Of a stretch of DNA of 64,000 nt, positions 45,970 through 55,552 are shown piece by piece. Location of the stretch: NCBI RefSeq assembly GCF_024721155.1, contig NZ_JAHVAP010000004.1, forward strand, positions 186,001-250,000. Direction: 5' to 3'. The translations under genes were made by a program, and so were the position numbers. The first letter of the stretch is position 1; every line of letters begins with the position of its first letter. The DNA is from Mucilaginibacter phenanthrenivorans (GTDB lineage: Bacteria; Bacteroidota; Bacteroidia; Sphingobacteriales; Sphingobacteriaceae). The notes under the pieces are model-generated. The model was not told where the DNA came from, made no database searches, and saw only the letters and a program-made list of their open reading frames with translations.

Positions 45970-48933
45970 TTATTTTAAAACAACGTTTAAACCTGCAGAG
46001 AAGGTCCTGGTACGCGGATACACTCCGTAATCCTGGCCCGAACCGCCATCACCACTAACATCCACCTCAGGGTCTATACCTTTGTATTTTGTAATTATTG
46101 CCAGGTTCTGAGCGGTTAAGGATATACGCAAGGAGCTAATGAATTTAACACTAGGCACATTTATCCTGTAACCAAACGAAAGATTTTCAAATCGTAAAAA
46201 CGAACCGCTTTGCAACCATAGATCAGAGCTGTATTGTGAAGAAGCGATACCCAGCGGCACAGCGCTTTGCAGCAGGTTTGATTTACCAAGGTTTTCCAGT
46301 AAGCTAAACTTTTGCTGAACACCGTTGTAAATTTTGTTACCACCCTGTCCGCGCCAAACCATTGATGCATCAAAGTTTCCGAAGGTAAAGGTTGGTGTAA
46401 ACGCGTAGGTATACTTAGGCAATTCCTGCCCCGCGTCAATCCTGTCCTTACTTTGTGAACCCTGGTCAATTTGCCCGTTTTTATCTTCGTCAACTACTGT
46501 TTCTGCATTGTTGGCATCCTTGCCAAGGTGGTGCAGGATCAGGAAGGTCCCGATTGGTTTACCTACCACCAGGTAGCCGTTTCCGCCGCCGCCCAGGCCT
46601 ACATAGTTTGTAGGGATGTCGTAACCATCTATGTTACCACCTAATTTCGTCACCTTGCTTTGCATTAATGATCCGTTACCGGCAAGGGTTAAGCTCATTT
46701 TGTTGGTTTGGATAACCCTGTAAGCTAACGAAAGCTCAAGGCCGCGCCCCTGCAGGCTACCAACGTTTGCAAGAATATTAGTGGTTAAAAATGGCCCCTC
46801 CAAAGGCACTGTGTAGTTAAACAAAAGGTTGTCGGTATTAGCCGAATAAGCTTCAATAGTACCGGTAAGCTTGTCGCCAAACAAACCGAAATCTAAGCCT
46901 AAGCTGGTTTCCTTTTTAGTTTCCCATTTTAAGTTAGGGTTTGAGTTTTGGGTAACAGCGTAGTTAGGAATAGTGGTTCCGCCAAAAAATACGGTACCTG
47001 CCTGGCCAACCAATGCAATTGAGTTTTGAGGGCCAATTCCCTGCTGATTACCTGTGACACCATAACCACCGCGTAATTTCAACGTGCTTATTGTAGTGCT
47101 TCCCTTCAGGAAATCTTCCTGATCAAGGCGCCATGCCAATGAAGCAGACGGGAAGTTACCCCATTTATTGTTCACACCAAATACAGTTGAACCATCACGC
47201 CTGAAGCTTGCGGTTAACAAGTATTTGTTGTCGTACGAGTAATTCACTCTTCCTAAAAACGAAACTAGTCTGCGGTCGTTTTTGTATGATTGAATATCGC
47301 CTTGCACAACTTTTGAAACATCGCCTAATTGTAATGCGTTGTAGCTGGCTATGTCATTCACAAAGCCGCGTCCCTGCGTAAACGCGCCGTTATAAGTTTG
47401 CGCCTGCCACTCGTAAACACCGGTTGCATCTACATGATTTTTACCAAAATCGTGTTTGTAGCTGATGCTGATGTCCATCAGTTTTTCATCGGTGTGCCTG
47501 TTCCAGATATTACCGATCCCATTGTTATCGATAGCTGTTTGAACAGTTGATAAAGCTGGTAAATAAAAACCGCTGTCCTCATCCCTTTTCCTCCAGCTGC
47601 CAAACCATCCAACTGTTATCCCCTTATAAACATCCAGGTCGGCTTTTAAGCTTCCGAAAAGGTTATTAAAGTTATCGTCGTTTTTAACGGTTTGCGATAC
47701 TGCGTAAGGGTTGGTGTACTGAAACACGTTCGGGTCGCGGTAGTATGAACCATCAACGTCATAAACCGGATCAGTTGGTCTAGCCACGTAGGCCTGGCTG
47801 ATCAGGTTTGACTGAAAGGCCACGCTGCCAATGCCGGTTGGGCTATAAGTAGTTTGCTCAATACCACTGTTTAAGTTCATGGTAAGTGTAAGCCTGTTGT
47901 CAATTGCCTTTTGTGTTGCCACAATACGGCCGATGTATTTCTTGTATTTTGATTTGATAACGATACCGGTTTGATCGATAGCACTTATCGATGCACGGTA
48001 GTTAAAATCATTCGACCCGCCGCCAAAGGCTAGTGAATGGTTTTGAGTAACACCATTTTGGGTCAACAGGTTAAACCAATTGGTGTTTGAGCCGTGATTT
48101 GCAGAGATATCAACGCCCTGTGCGGCTGCCTGTGCGCTCCATTGCGACGCTGACATTATCTTCAGCTTATTTGCAATAACATCCAGCGAAGTATTTTCTG
48201 TATACTCAACCGTTGTTTTGCCCGCTGAATTGCGCTTGGTTGTAACTATGATAACACCCGGCGCACCGCGTGAACCGTAAATAGCTGTTGCCGATGCATC
48301 CTTCAACACGTCAACTGATGCAATTTCATTAGGCGGAACCTGGTTCAACAGATCCATATTACCCTGGATCCCGTCAACTACAACCAACGGATCATTACCA
48401 CCTTGTAATGAAGTAATACCACGAATGCGCACTGATGGCGGAACACCCGGCTCGCTGCCCACTTGCGTAACGTTTACGCCCGCGGCTTTACCTGCCAATT
48501 GCTGTAAAGGATTGGTAACGGGGCCTGGATTCAAATCCTTGCCTAACAGGTTCGATACTGAACCGGTAAGGTCTGTCTTCTTTGCAGTACCGTAACCTAC
48601 AACCACAACTTCTGATAGTGATTTTTGGTTTGGAACTAATTGAATGCTCGGCGATTCGCCCGCAGTTATAGTCCGTTCCGATAAATCATAACCGATAAAA
48701 TTAACTTGCACCACAATTGCCGACTGGCCATTAGCAGGGAAGGAGAATTTTCCCTGTCCATCGGTAACCGTTGCCTGTGTTGAGCCTTTAATTTTTACCG
48801 TAGCGCCCGGCAATGGCTGATTGGTTTCATCAACTACCTTACCTTTAAAAACGCTTGTTTGTGCAAATACAGAAATCGCACAAATTAAAAACAGTACAGT
48901 CAGGCCATACTTAAATAAGTAAACTTTTTTCAT
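45970..48933 (-). CDS. susC: SusC-family TonB-dependent transporter (starch locus)
   Basis: 987 residues. Signal peptide ending VFAQ, CarboxypepD_reg-like domain (about 28-105), TonB-box-like and plug region (about 110-225, with VPPNEIASVDVLKDASATAI), then the barrel, ending SAGLNVVLK. It imports maltooligosaccharides across the outer membrane with TonB energy. The susR gene lies upstream on the same strand and the 210-bp gap holds several dyads that may be operators. Confidence 0.95.
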   Translation of the reverse strand: MKKVYLFKYGLTVLFLICAISVFAQTSVFKGKVVDETNQPLPGATVKIKGSTQATVTDGQGKFSFPANGQSAIVVQVNFIGYDLSERTITAGESPSIQLVPNQKSLSEVVVVGYGTAKKTDLTGSVSNLLGKDLNPGPVTNPLQQLAGKAAGVNVTQVGSEPGVPPSVRIRGITSLQGGNDPLVVVDGIQGNMDLLNQVPPNEIASVDVLKDASATAIYGSRGAPGVIIVTTKRNSAGKTTVEYTENTSLDVIANKLKIMSASQWSAQAAAQGVDISANHGSNTNWFNLLTQNGVTQNHSLAFGGGSNDFNYRASISAIDQTGIVIKSKYKKYIGRIVATQKAIDNRLTLTMNLNSGIEQTTYSPTGIGSVAFQSNLISQAYVARPTDPVYDVDGSYYRDPNVFQYTNPYAVSQTVKNDDNFNNLFGSLKADLDVYKGITVGWFGSWRKRDEDSGFYLPALSTVQTAIDNNGIGNIWNRHTDEKLMDISISYKHDFGKNHVDATGVYEWQAQTYNGAFTQGRGFVNDIASYNALQLGDVSKVVQGDIQSYKNDRRLVSFLGRVNYSYDNKYLLTASFRRDGSTVFGVNNKWGNFPSASLAWRLDQEDFLKGSTTISTLKLRGGYGVTGNQQGIGPQNSIALVGQAGTVFFGGTTIPNYAVTQNSNPNLKWETKKETSLGLDFGLFGDKLTGTIEAYSANTDNLLFNYTVPLEGPFLTTNILANVGSLQGRGLELSLAYRVIQTNKMSLTLAGNGSLMQSKVTKLGGNIDGYDIPTNYVGLGGGGNGYLVVGKPIGTFLILHHLGKDANNAETVVDEDKNGQIDQGSQSKDRIDAGQELPKYTYAFTPTFTFGNFDASMVWRGQGGNKIYNGVQQKFSLLENLGKSNLLQSAVPLGIASSQYSSDLWLQSGSFLRFENLSFGYRINVPSVKFISSLRISLTAQNLAIITKYKGIDPEVDVSGDGGSGQDYGVYPRTRTFSAGLNVVLK

Positions 48934-48966
48934 TTAATATTGATTTAAAATTGGTTTTTAAACAGA

Positions 48967-49088
48967 ATTCGGCTTGGTGCCAAATCCGAATCAAAGAAAG
49001 GGTGTAGGTAATTCAAAGGCAACAGGTGCACACCTCAATATAGAAAGTATTGAGGAATACAATATTCAGTTAATTGATAATCAATTAA
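48967..49088. promoter_or_regulatory. Three dyads between susR and susC
   Basis: ATTCGG at 48967-48972 with CCGAAT at 48986-48991 (inner TTGG/CCAA also pairs); CCTCAATA (49033-49040) with TATTGAGG (49048-49055); TTAATTGA (49070-49077) with TCAATTAA (49081-49088). They lie 34-155 nt upstream of susC. The outer two may be operators for SusR; the first, nearest the start, may be a leader hairpin. Confidence 0.45.
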
Positions 49089-49143
49089 TTACACACACAA
49101 AACACTAAGTCAATATAGATTTATATTTTGAAGAAAAACTGTT

Positions 49144-50769
49144 TTAAACAGCTTCTATCGCCATAATGCGATCTTCAAATTCATCATTGGCGATGAACGA
49201 CCGGTTTTTTATCCGGTTTTTATAGGAGTAAATAGTGTTAACAGAATAACCAAGCAATTTTGCTATCCGTTCGTTGTCATGGATCCCCATCCTGATGAGT
49301 GCAAAAATGCGGTGCTCCGTACCCATCAATTGTCCCTCGGGGATAGCAATTTCTTCATTATCATTAAAAAGCAAATTAAACTTCGCGATAAAATCCGGAA
49401 AAAGGCGGAGGAAAACTTTATCAAATGTATGGAACAGTTGCAGCCTTTCGTTTTCGAGGTTAAGGTTTTTCACTGCCGCCTGTGCATCCTCATAGCGCTT
49501 GCTGCTTAATTTTTTATCAAGCGATTTTTGAAAGCTTTCCAACTTTTCAATGTAGATAGAATTAATGTTGAAATAATAGCCTATGTATTCGTTCTTGATC
49601 TTGTTCGCAACGCTCAGGTTACGGTTCAACTCTTCAAGCGCGACGTTGTTTTCCTGTAACGATGCATTGGCCGCCTTTATAATATCATCGGCGATGCGCA
49701 GCTTTTTTAGTTGCCTGAAAATTATCACCGCAAATACCACCACAAAAATTACCAGCAGGGTAATTATGGATGAATAAATAAACAGCGATTTTCGCTGCTG
49801 CTCAACGATGCTGATTCGCTGCGACTCGATAATGGGCAATATACTGCTGATGGTTACCTGCCGATGACGTGCGCCATAAAAAATAGCCTCGTCCATCGCC
49901 TGGTTAATATAGGTATAGGCATTTTTAAGATCACCTTTTTTGTAGAGGTAATCGGCCAGTTTATACATGGCAACCGTTTCTTTGGTGGCCGATTGAATAT
50001 CGGCAATTGCCGCTTTAATCAGCAGCGCTATTGATTCATCCTGCTTACCCTGTACTTCATAAATATAGCTCAGGCTACAGGCGTTTACCGCGAATTGGTG
50101 CGGTGTTAAATTGGGTAGGTTAAGCAATGTGGTATAATCTTTTTCGCCGGCTGCATTGTTACTTGTGCGCAGGTCTTTCAACCCGTTCAATGTCAAATAA
50201 TAATAAGAACCAGGCTTACTTATGCTCAGTGCCGAATCGATACACTGAATGCCTTTGGGGTTATAAATAGAAGAATAATCCGTATTCCGGTCAAAATCCG
50301 AAAGGTCGAAATAGCTGCGGGCTTTTAAAAAATAGTAATCAATTTTATTGCTATCTGCTAAAAGCTTAACATCAACGTGGTTTAAAGTTTCCAGCGTTTC
50401 CTTGAACATGCCGGAGGAAAGGAGCGTAAATCCCAACTCCATTTTTGAGAGCGCCTGCTTAACAGGGTCGTTAAGCTGCGTGGCTGTTACCTGTAATTTT
50501 TTAGCGTAAGTATAAGCGGAATCGTAGCTGAACGCCTTGTACTCCTCAAAAAGTTTTTGATAGAGGGTATACCTTTTGTTCAGGTCGGTAGTTCTGGGCA
50601 CCTGCCGGGTTAGGGCTTCGATGCGGCCCTGCTTCTGTTTTACATAGAGATCCTTGTCGGCTAAGGTGGCATTCAGTTTATTCAAAAGGCTATCGGTGGT
50701 TCCCTGCGCATTGGCCCACAAACACGTACTTAGGAAAAAATAAAAAAACAGGATTAACCTTAACTTCAT
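49144..50769 (-). CDS. susR: SusR-like membrane-bound starch regulator
   Basis: 541 residues, close to SusR of B. thetaiotaomicron. Signal peptide (ends WANAQG), a periplasmic helical TPR-like sensor (about 25-325), one membrane segment (about 328-350, IYSSIITLLVIFVVVFAVII), a coiled coil (about 355-440), and a C-terminal HTH (ERIAKLLGYSVNTIYSYKNR). In B. thetaiotaomicron this regulator senses maltose and activates the sus genes; its place directly upstream of susC supports the same role. A weak CTGTTT-T-AAACAG hairpin followed by T overlaps its stop (49139-49151). Confidence 0.9.
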   Translation of the reverse strand: MKLRLILFFYFFLSTCLWANAQGTTDSLLNKLNATLADKDLYVKQKQGRIEALTRQVPRTTDLNKRYTLYQKLFEEYKAFSYDSAYTYAKKLQVTATQLNDPVKQALSKMELGFTLLSSGMFKETLETLNHVDVKLLADSNKIDYYFLKARSYFDLSDFDRNTDYSSIYNPKGIQCIDSALSISKPGSYYYLTLNGLKDLRTSNNAAGEKDYTTLLNLPNLTPHQFAVNACSLSYIYEVQGKQDESIALLIKAAIADIQSATKETVAMYKLADYLYKKGDLKNAYTYINQAMDEAIFYGARHRQVTISSILPIIESQRISIVEQQRKSLFIYSSIITLLVIFVVVFAVIIFRQLKKLRIADDIIKAANASLQENNVALEELNRNLSVANKIKNEYIGYYFNINSIYIEKLESFQKSLDKKLSSKRYEDAQAAVKNLNLENERLQLFHTFDKVFLRLFPDFIAKFNLLFNDNEEIAIPEGQLMGTEHRIFALIRMGIHDNERIAKLLGYSVNTIYSYKNRIKNRSFIANDEFEDRIMAIEAV

Positions 50770-50867
50770 TTTGAACGCCGTGCAATAACCATTAAAGGTA
50801 TAAACATCTTATTATAATTATAACATGTTTTAACAGGGGGAGAGGTTTAACAATATATAAAATCTAT

Positions 50868-50987
50868 GTCATTGCGAGCGATAGCGCGGCAACCTCTTCG
50901 TATGCTTAGCCGCTATCCAAGTTTATACCATGTTAACCGCTCTGTATAGTTACGCGATTGCCGCGCTCGTTCCTCGCTCGCAATGAC
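50868..50987. repeat. Large GTCATTGCGAGCG inverted repeat
   Basis: GTCATTGCGAGCG (50868-50880) and its complement (50975-50987) form 13-bp perfect arms; inside, AGCGCGGCAA pairs with TTGCCGCGCT. It lies 19 nt after the phosphohexomutase stop. This word is a well-known kind of dispersed Bacteroidota intergenic sequence. GC-rich compared with its surroundings. Confidence 0.75.
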
Positions 50988-51006
50988 AAAATTTTAGATC
51001 CTGGAG

Positions 51007-52743
51007 TTACACCCCCAAATCCTTCATTATACTGCCAATCTTTTCATCTAATTGCTTATCGGTATCATAATAGGCTTCCTTATTGGCCAGCTTACCATTT
51101 ACACTGCAATAAAATTTGATCTTAGGCTCGGTACCCGACGGGCGGGCCGATACAATGCTGCCATCCTCAGTAATAAACTGCAACACATCGCTGGTTGGCA
51201 ATTCAATCTTTTTAGTGGTATTGGTTAAAAGGTCCGTTTCAATGCCTTTTTCGTAATCTTTAAGCGTTGCCACTTTTGATCCGCCTAAGGTAGCCGGTGG
51301 ATTGGTGCGGAATTTCTCCATCATTTCCTTAATCTCCTCGGCGCCGGTTTTTCCTTTTTTGGTTAGGGAAATCAGCTTCTCCTTATAAAAACCATATTGC
51401 ACATAAGTATCAATCAACGCTTCAAAAAGGCTGCTACCTTTATCTTTATAATAAGCCGTCATTTCGGCAATAAATGCGCTGGATACAATAGCATCCTTAT
51501 CGCGTACCAGTTCACCAATTAAATAGCCATAGCTTTCCTCGCCGCCGCCTATAAAGGTTTGCTTGCCCTCAAATTTAGTCATTAGCTCGCCGATGTATTT
51601 AAAGCCGGTTAGCGTGTTATAATAAGTTACGTTCTTGGCTTCAGCTATTCGCTCAATCAGGTTGGTGGTAACAATGGTTTTAACAATATACTCCTTGCCG
51701 GTTAGCTTACCTTTTTCTTCCCAAGCGCTTAGCAAGTAATTGATCAGCATAGCGCCGGTTTGGTTACCATTCAGCAGGATAAACTCATTTTCGGTGTTTT
51801 TTACGGCGATGCCTACTCGGTCGGCATCAGGGTCGGTAGCCAGTACCAGGTCAGCATCGGTATCCTGTGCTTTTTTTAGCGCAAGGGTCAATGCTTCCTT
51901 TTCTTCCGGATTTGGATAGATCACCGTAGGGAAATTACCATCAGGCGTGATCTGCTCATCAACCAAAATAACATTTTCAAAACCGAAACGCTCCAAGGCC
52001 TGCGGCACAAGGGTGATCCCAGTACCATGTATAGGCGAATAAACTATTTTCAGGTCTTTCTGCCTTTTTATAGCCTCCGGCGATACCGAAAGCTTAGTAA
52101 TAGCATCCAGATATAGTTCGTCAATCTCCTCTCCTATCTCCTCAATGTTGGCATCAACCCGGTTAAACTTAATATCGTCAACACTGCTTACAGCAGCAAC
52201 TTCGTCCATTACAGCCGTATCATCAGGCGATACAAACTGACCGCCATCTGCTCCGTAAGCTTTGTAACCGTTGTATTCCTTCGGGTTGTGTGATGCAGTA
52301 AGCATCACGCCGCTTTTACAGCCCAAATGCCGCACAGCGAACGACAGTTCCGGCGTAGGCCTTAATGCCTTAAAAAAGTAAACGTAAATGTCGTTTGCTG
52401 AGAAAACTTCGGCAGTAATACGAGAGAATAAGTCGGCATTATTTCGGCTATCGTGCGCAATGGCAACCTTTACCTTTTCACCGGGATATTTTTTCTTCAG
52501 GTAATTGGCTAAACCCTGTGTAGCAGCACCGATGGTATATTTATTAATACGGTTACTGCCCGGCCCCATAATTCCGCGCAAGCCACCCGTACCAAATTCA
52601 AGATCGCGGTAAAACGAGTCGGTAAGTTCCGTGTATGACTTGTTATCCAGTAAGGTTTGAATTTCCTGCTTAACATCAGCATCGTAATTTCCATCCAGCC
52701 ATGCGTTAGCCTTTTGAAGAATGGTAGGGTCTAATTCCTGCAT
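51007..52743 (-). CDS. Phosphoglucomutase/phosphomannomutase family enzyme
   Basis: 578 residues. Phosphoserine loop TASHNPK (Ser151), metal loop DPDADRVG (near 288), sugar loop GGGEESYGY (near 385) and phosphate loop RPSGTEPKIKFY (near 541) are all intact. Length and the EESYGY form fit the alpha-D-phosphohexomutase group with PgcA-type activity (glucose-1-P to glucose-6-P). Its place beside the starch locus fits use of starch-derived glucose or glycogen turnover, though the gene is probably independent (a repeat and own promoter separate it). Confidence 0.94.
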   Translation of the reverse strand: MQELDPTILQKANAWLDGNYDADVKQEIQTLLDNKSYTELTDSFYRDLEFGTGGLRGIMGPGSNRINKYTIGAATQGLANYLKKKYPGEKVKVAIAHDSRNNADLFSRITAEVFSANDIYVYFFKALRPTPELSFAVRHLGCKSGVMLTASHNPKEYNGYKAYGADGGQFVSPDDTAVMDEVAAVSSVDDIKFNRVDANIEEIGEEIDELYLDAITKLSVSPEAIKRQKDLKIVYSPIHGTGITLVPQALERFGFENVILVDEQITPDGNFPTVIYPNPEEKEALTLALKKAQDTDADLVLATDPDADRVGIAVKNTENEFILLNGNQTGAMLINYLLSAWEEKGKLTGKEYIVKTIVTTNLIERIAEAKNVTYYNTLTGFKYIGELMTKFEGKQTFIGGGEESYGYLIGELVRDKDAIVSSAFIAEMTAYYKDKGSSLFEALIDTYVQYGFYKEKLISLTKKGKTGAEEIKEMMEKFRTNPPATLGGSKVATLKDYEKGIETDLLTNTTKKIELPTSDVLQFITEDGSIVSARPSGTEPKIKFYCSVNGKLANKEAYYDTDKQLDEKIGSIMKDLGV

Positions 52744-52884
52744 TTTAGTATTTGTATTTTAGGTAAAGCGTTTTTTGTTACAATCCAAATATGATAATAA
52801 AAAAGTATTTTAAAGAGATGTTGTTTGAGGGAAGCTAAATTAATTTAAAAGAGGTGGTTGCTCAGCTTCTATAGCGCATTTCAA

Positions 52885-52912
52885 CAAAAAAGGGCAGCCA
52901 TTGGCCACCCTT
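52885..52912 (-). terminator. Terminator of the DUF2383 gene
   Basis: AAGGGCAGCCA (52890-52900) pairs with the following TTGGCCACCCTT with two mismatches (G-U allowed), then TTTTTTGTTG on the minus strand. Confidence 0.8.
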
Positions 52913-52933
52913 ATTTATTAATGTCATCAAATA

Positions 52934-53392
52934 TTATTCTTGCAAATCACGCAGGTATTTAATTCTGTCGTGCGATAACTTCAAACTGTCTCTTTGCTGA
53001 CTGATCATCGTGCGGATATAAGCCGGTAGTTCATCTTCGCGCAGGGCACTGGTATAAGCCTTTTGTGCGGCGTCTTCCCCCGCCTCGCAATTTGCGAGTA
53101 CAGTTTTGCGATCATGGCCCGAAAAAACAGCTTTTATGTCCATCCATGCGCGATAGATCTTTCCCCTAGCGGTAGTACCTTCTTCAATATCCACTCCGCT
53201 TGCTGCAACTTCTGTTGCCAGTTCCAATTTATGGTGGTGGCTTTCGGCAATCATGTCAGTAAAAAGGTTTTTTAAATCAGCATCCTCATCACTTAATTCT
53301 TTGGTTGCCTTTTCATACCCGATAATACGGTCGTTATTGATCTCTACCAGGTCGTTCAAAATCTCTGCGGTCATTTCTGTTGTAGTTTCCAT
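52934..53392 (-). CDS. PA2169 / DUF2383 four-helix-bundle stress protein
   Basis: 152 residues, helical. It has the LVEINNDRIIGYEKA and LFTDMIAESHHHKLEL helices typical of the PA2169/DUF2383 ferritin-like family. Members occur in stress-related operons in Bacteroidota and other phyla; metal binding is suggested by fold but not demonstrated. It has its own terminator. Confidence 0.85.
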   Translation of the reverse strand: METTTEMTAEILNDLVEINNDRIIGYEKATKELSDEDADLKNLFTDMIAESHHHKLELATEVAASGVDIEEGTTARGKIYRAWMDIKAVFSGHDRKTVLANCEAGEDAAQKAYTSALREDELPAYIRTMISQQRDSLKLSHDRIKYLRDLQE

Positions 53393-53482
53393 AGTTTTAT
53401 AGTTTCTATGAAGCGTACAACTACCGTTCCAATATTTCTATTAACGATAATTAATTTCTATTATTGAAATAATTAACCCATT

Positions 53483-54046
53483 CTATCCCTCCTTTAAAGC
53501 CGCATACCTGTTCTCCCACGGTAAATAACCGCTATTTTTCAGGATGCCGGCCAGCCGGGTGTAAAAAGCAGGTTCGGTCGGGGTAACGCTGGCAAGGCCG
53601 TCGACATATTTGTTATACAGGCAAAACAGGGCAGCAATTAATACTGTATCATGAATTTCCAGGTCCGTTGCGCCCTCTTCCCGGGCTTTAGCCACCATTT
53701 CCATGCTAACGGTACGGGCATCTGCCTGAACATTGCGGGCAATCTGTAAAAGGTGTTTCATTTTTTCACTAACGGGCGCGTTATCCGGATCATTCTTCAC
53801 CATTTCGGCGGTACTGGTTTCGCCTAAAAGCGCATCGGCAGCAGCGGTATGCGCATTGCAGCAAAAATTACATTGATTTCCCTGCGATACAACGGTGGCT
53901 ATCAGTTCCCGCTCTCCCTCGGTTAAGGTCGACTCGCCGCGCAGCAGCAGTTGGGTGAGCTGCCTGATAGGTAAAGCCGTATCCTGGCGATAATTAAGCA
54001 AGCCGGTAATGCCGGGCAGATTAGGGTCTAATGGAATATGGGGCAT
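53483..54046 (-). CDS. Carboxymuconolactone decarboxylase / AhpD-like protein
   Basis: 187 residues. The conserved CNFCCNAHTAAAD (about 57-69) carries the C-x-x-C-x-x-x-H pattern of AhpD-like peroxidases, flanked by helices typical of the CMD fold (TEGERELIATVVSQ before it). Probably reduces alkyl hydroperoxides or maintains thiols; the electron donor is unknown. Confidence 0.9.
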   Translation of the reverse strand: MPHIPLDPNLPGITGLLNYRQDTALPIRQLTQLLLRGESTLTEGERELIATVVSQGNQCNFCCNAHTAAADALLGETSTAEMVKNDPDNAPVSEKMKHLLQIARNVQADARTVSMEMVAKAREEGATDLEIHDTVLIAALFCLYNKYVDGLASVTPTEPAFYTRLAGILKNSGYLPWENRYAALKEG

Positions 54047-54126
54047 GGTGGTTTTTTATTGGTTTATAATGCAGATAAATTTATTGAAAGGCTTGAAGAA
54101 TAGGTAATTTTTCATCGAGATTTTTT

Positions 54127-54217
54127 TGAACCTTGATTTTCCTGATGATAAGATTTCTTGATTCTGGCAGGATAAAAAAGTCATGCAATCATTAAAAATC
54201 CAATAATTCAAGGTTCA
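54127..54217. repeat. GAACCTTGA inverted repeat with AT-rich body
   Basis: TGAACCTTGA (54127-54136) and its complement (54208-54217) flank a 71-nt AT-rich loop. No gene in it. Resembles other dispersed intergenic repeats of the region. Confidence 0.55.
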
Positions 54218-54222
54218 GACAT

Positions 54223-54255
54223 AACTCGCCAACTGCCTACTTCAAACTGACAATT
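54223..54255. repeat. AACTGCCTAC-type repeat next to a stop codon
   Basis: Contains CCAACTGCCTAC and shares the word AACTGCCTAC with 56241-56250. It ends 2 nt before the TAA of the frameshifted glycosidase-like gene. Confidence 0.5.
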
Positions 54256-54256
54256 G

Positions 54257-55548
54257 TTACCGAATCGGCTCCGCCGTTAACCCACACTCTACCCTCAACC
54301 TTGCCATTGCCCAGCACCACCAGGTGCATTGTTCGCCGTTGCCGGCATCTTTGGTTTTCCATACGGCGTTGGTCATGGCGCCAAGGTCGGCGCTGCTTAA
54401 CTTTTCCGATTGTTTGTGGCCGTTGCCATCCAACCAACCGCCCTCCATATAAACAGGTTTGGGTGCGTTTACTATCTTTATCAGGTCAAGGATCTGTTTT
54501 ATGCGGGTATAATCGTTTTCGGTACGGGCAAAATCCATTTCCCATGCCATGCCTTTGCCTATTATCTCGTTTGATACCGTGCCATCGGGCCAGCCATCAG
54601 TCGGCATCCAGGCAATGCCATTAGTGGTTTTTAGCATGGTTTGCTGCATGGCTTTTACGGTATTATGCATCACCTGCCTATCAAGTCCCTGCCACCCGGC
54701 AGCTATGAGCGACAGCGTTACCCAACCCATGCCTGCAAATGGCACACCGCCGTTACTGTCGGGCAGACGCATTTCCATGTAGGTGGTGTCGCCGTTGCGT
54801 ATTACGGTTAAGTTTTTGCGGATACCTTGTTTCAGGATCTCAAGTTTTTTGTGCCAGTCGGCAGCCAGATTTCATCGCCACGACGCTGAGCTACGGCAGC
54901 CATATCGGTTAATGCGGCGCCAACAAAGCTTTGGGTAAGCAAATCCCAGGCGTCCCACCGGCGGCCATCTCTCGAATGCTCAAACGACATATTCCTCGCT
55001 AAACCCGGCTCAACCGACCACCCCCCATGCTGAAAAAATGTACGGTCGACTGTTCGTTTCATAATAGCGCTCACAAGCGGCCACGTTTTATCTTCAAAGG
55101 GAGTATGTCCGCGTTTAAGTGCCAGTCTTGCCCATGCCAGCAGCACATGCGCCTGCCCATCAATCTGGTTTTCATCGCTGATAATGGTGTATTTGCCATC
55201 CTTTAAGCCGATAACGTGCGGAATGCGTTCCATATCATGCTGTATGGTAGCCTGCAAAACGCAATTGATATTTAATTCGGCCTCTTTAAGCCGGTTGGTT
55301 TCAATCAGTAACGATACCATTGCCCCCGTGGTACGGCAATACATCCCCTCATAAGCCCCGGTTAATGATTCGGGCAGAAAGCCGTCCTTACCCATCCTGT
55401 CTAACAAGCTGTAGTAGGTATTTGAATATAGCTTTTCGAAATAGGGCGAACTTAGTATCGTTTTAATATCGTTCCGCGTTGTTTGAGCGGAGGATTGTTT
55501 TACGGTGATGGAGAAAAGGAGAAATAAAAAGAGGAAGCGTTTAGACAT
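54257..55548 (-). pseudogene. Frameshifted exported glycosidase-like protein, (alpha/alpha) barrel type
   Basis: The first part (ATG at 55548 to 54832, 238 residues) begins with a signal peptide (ends SSAQ) and has helical repeats (WDAWDLLTQSFVGAAL). The second part continues in the -1 frame as KLEILKQGIRKNLTVIRNGD and runs to the TAA at 54257, total about 430 residues. The break sits at ACA AAA AAC TTG, which contains the heptamer A AAA AAC in the zero frame (homopolymer 54845-54850). A missing A, or ribosomal -1 slippage, would join the parts. The helical pattern with repeated Trp, Gly and Asp suggests an (alpha/alpha)6 glycoside hydrolase, but I cannot name the family. Confidence 0.75.
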
Positions 55549-55552
55549 GGTT

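Noticed and set aside
54237..54437. 66-residue frame at the end of the glycosidase-like gene, suggesting a second frameshift
   Set aside because: The main shifted frame ends with a TAA just before a dispersed repeat, and the alternative frame runs into repeat sequence, so no second break is needed.
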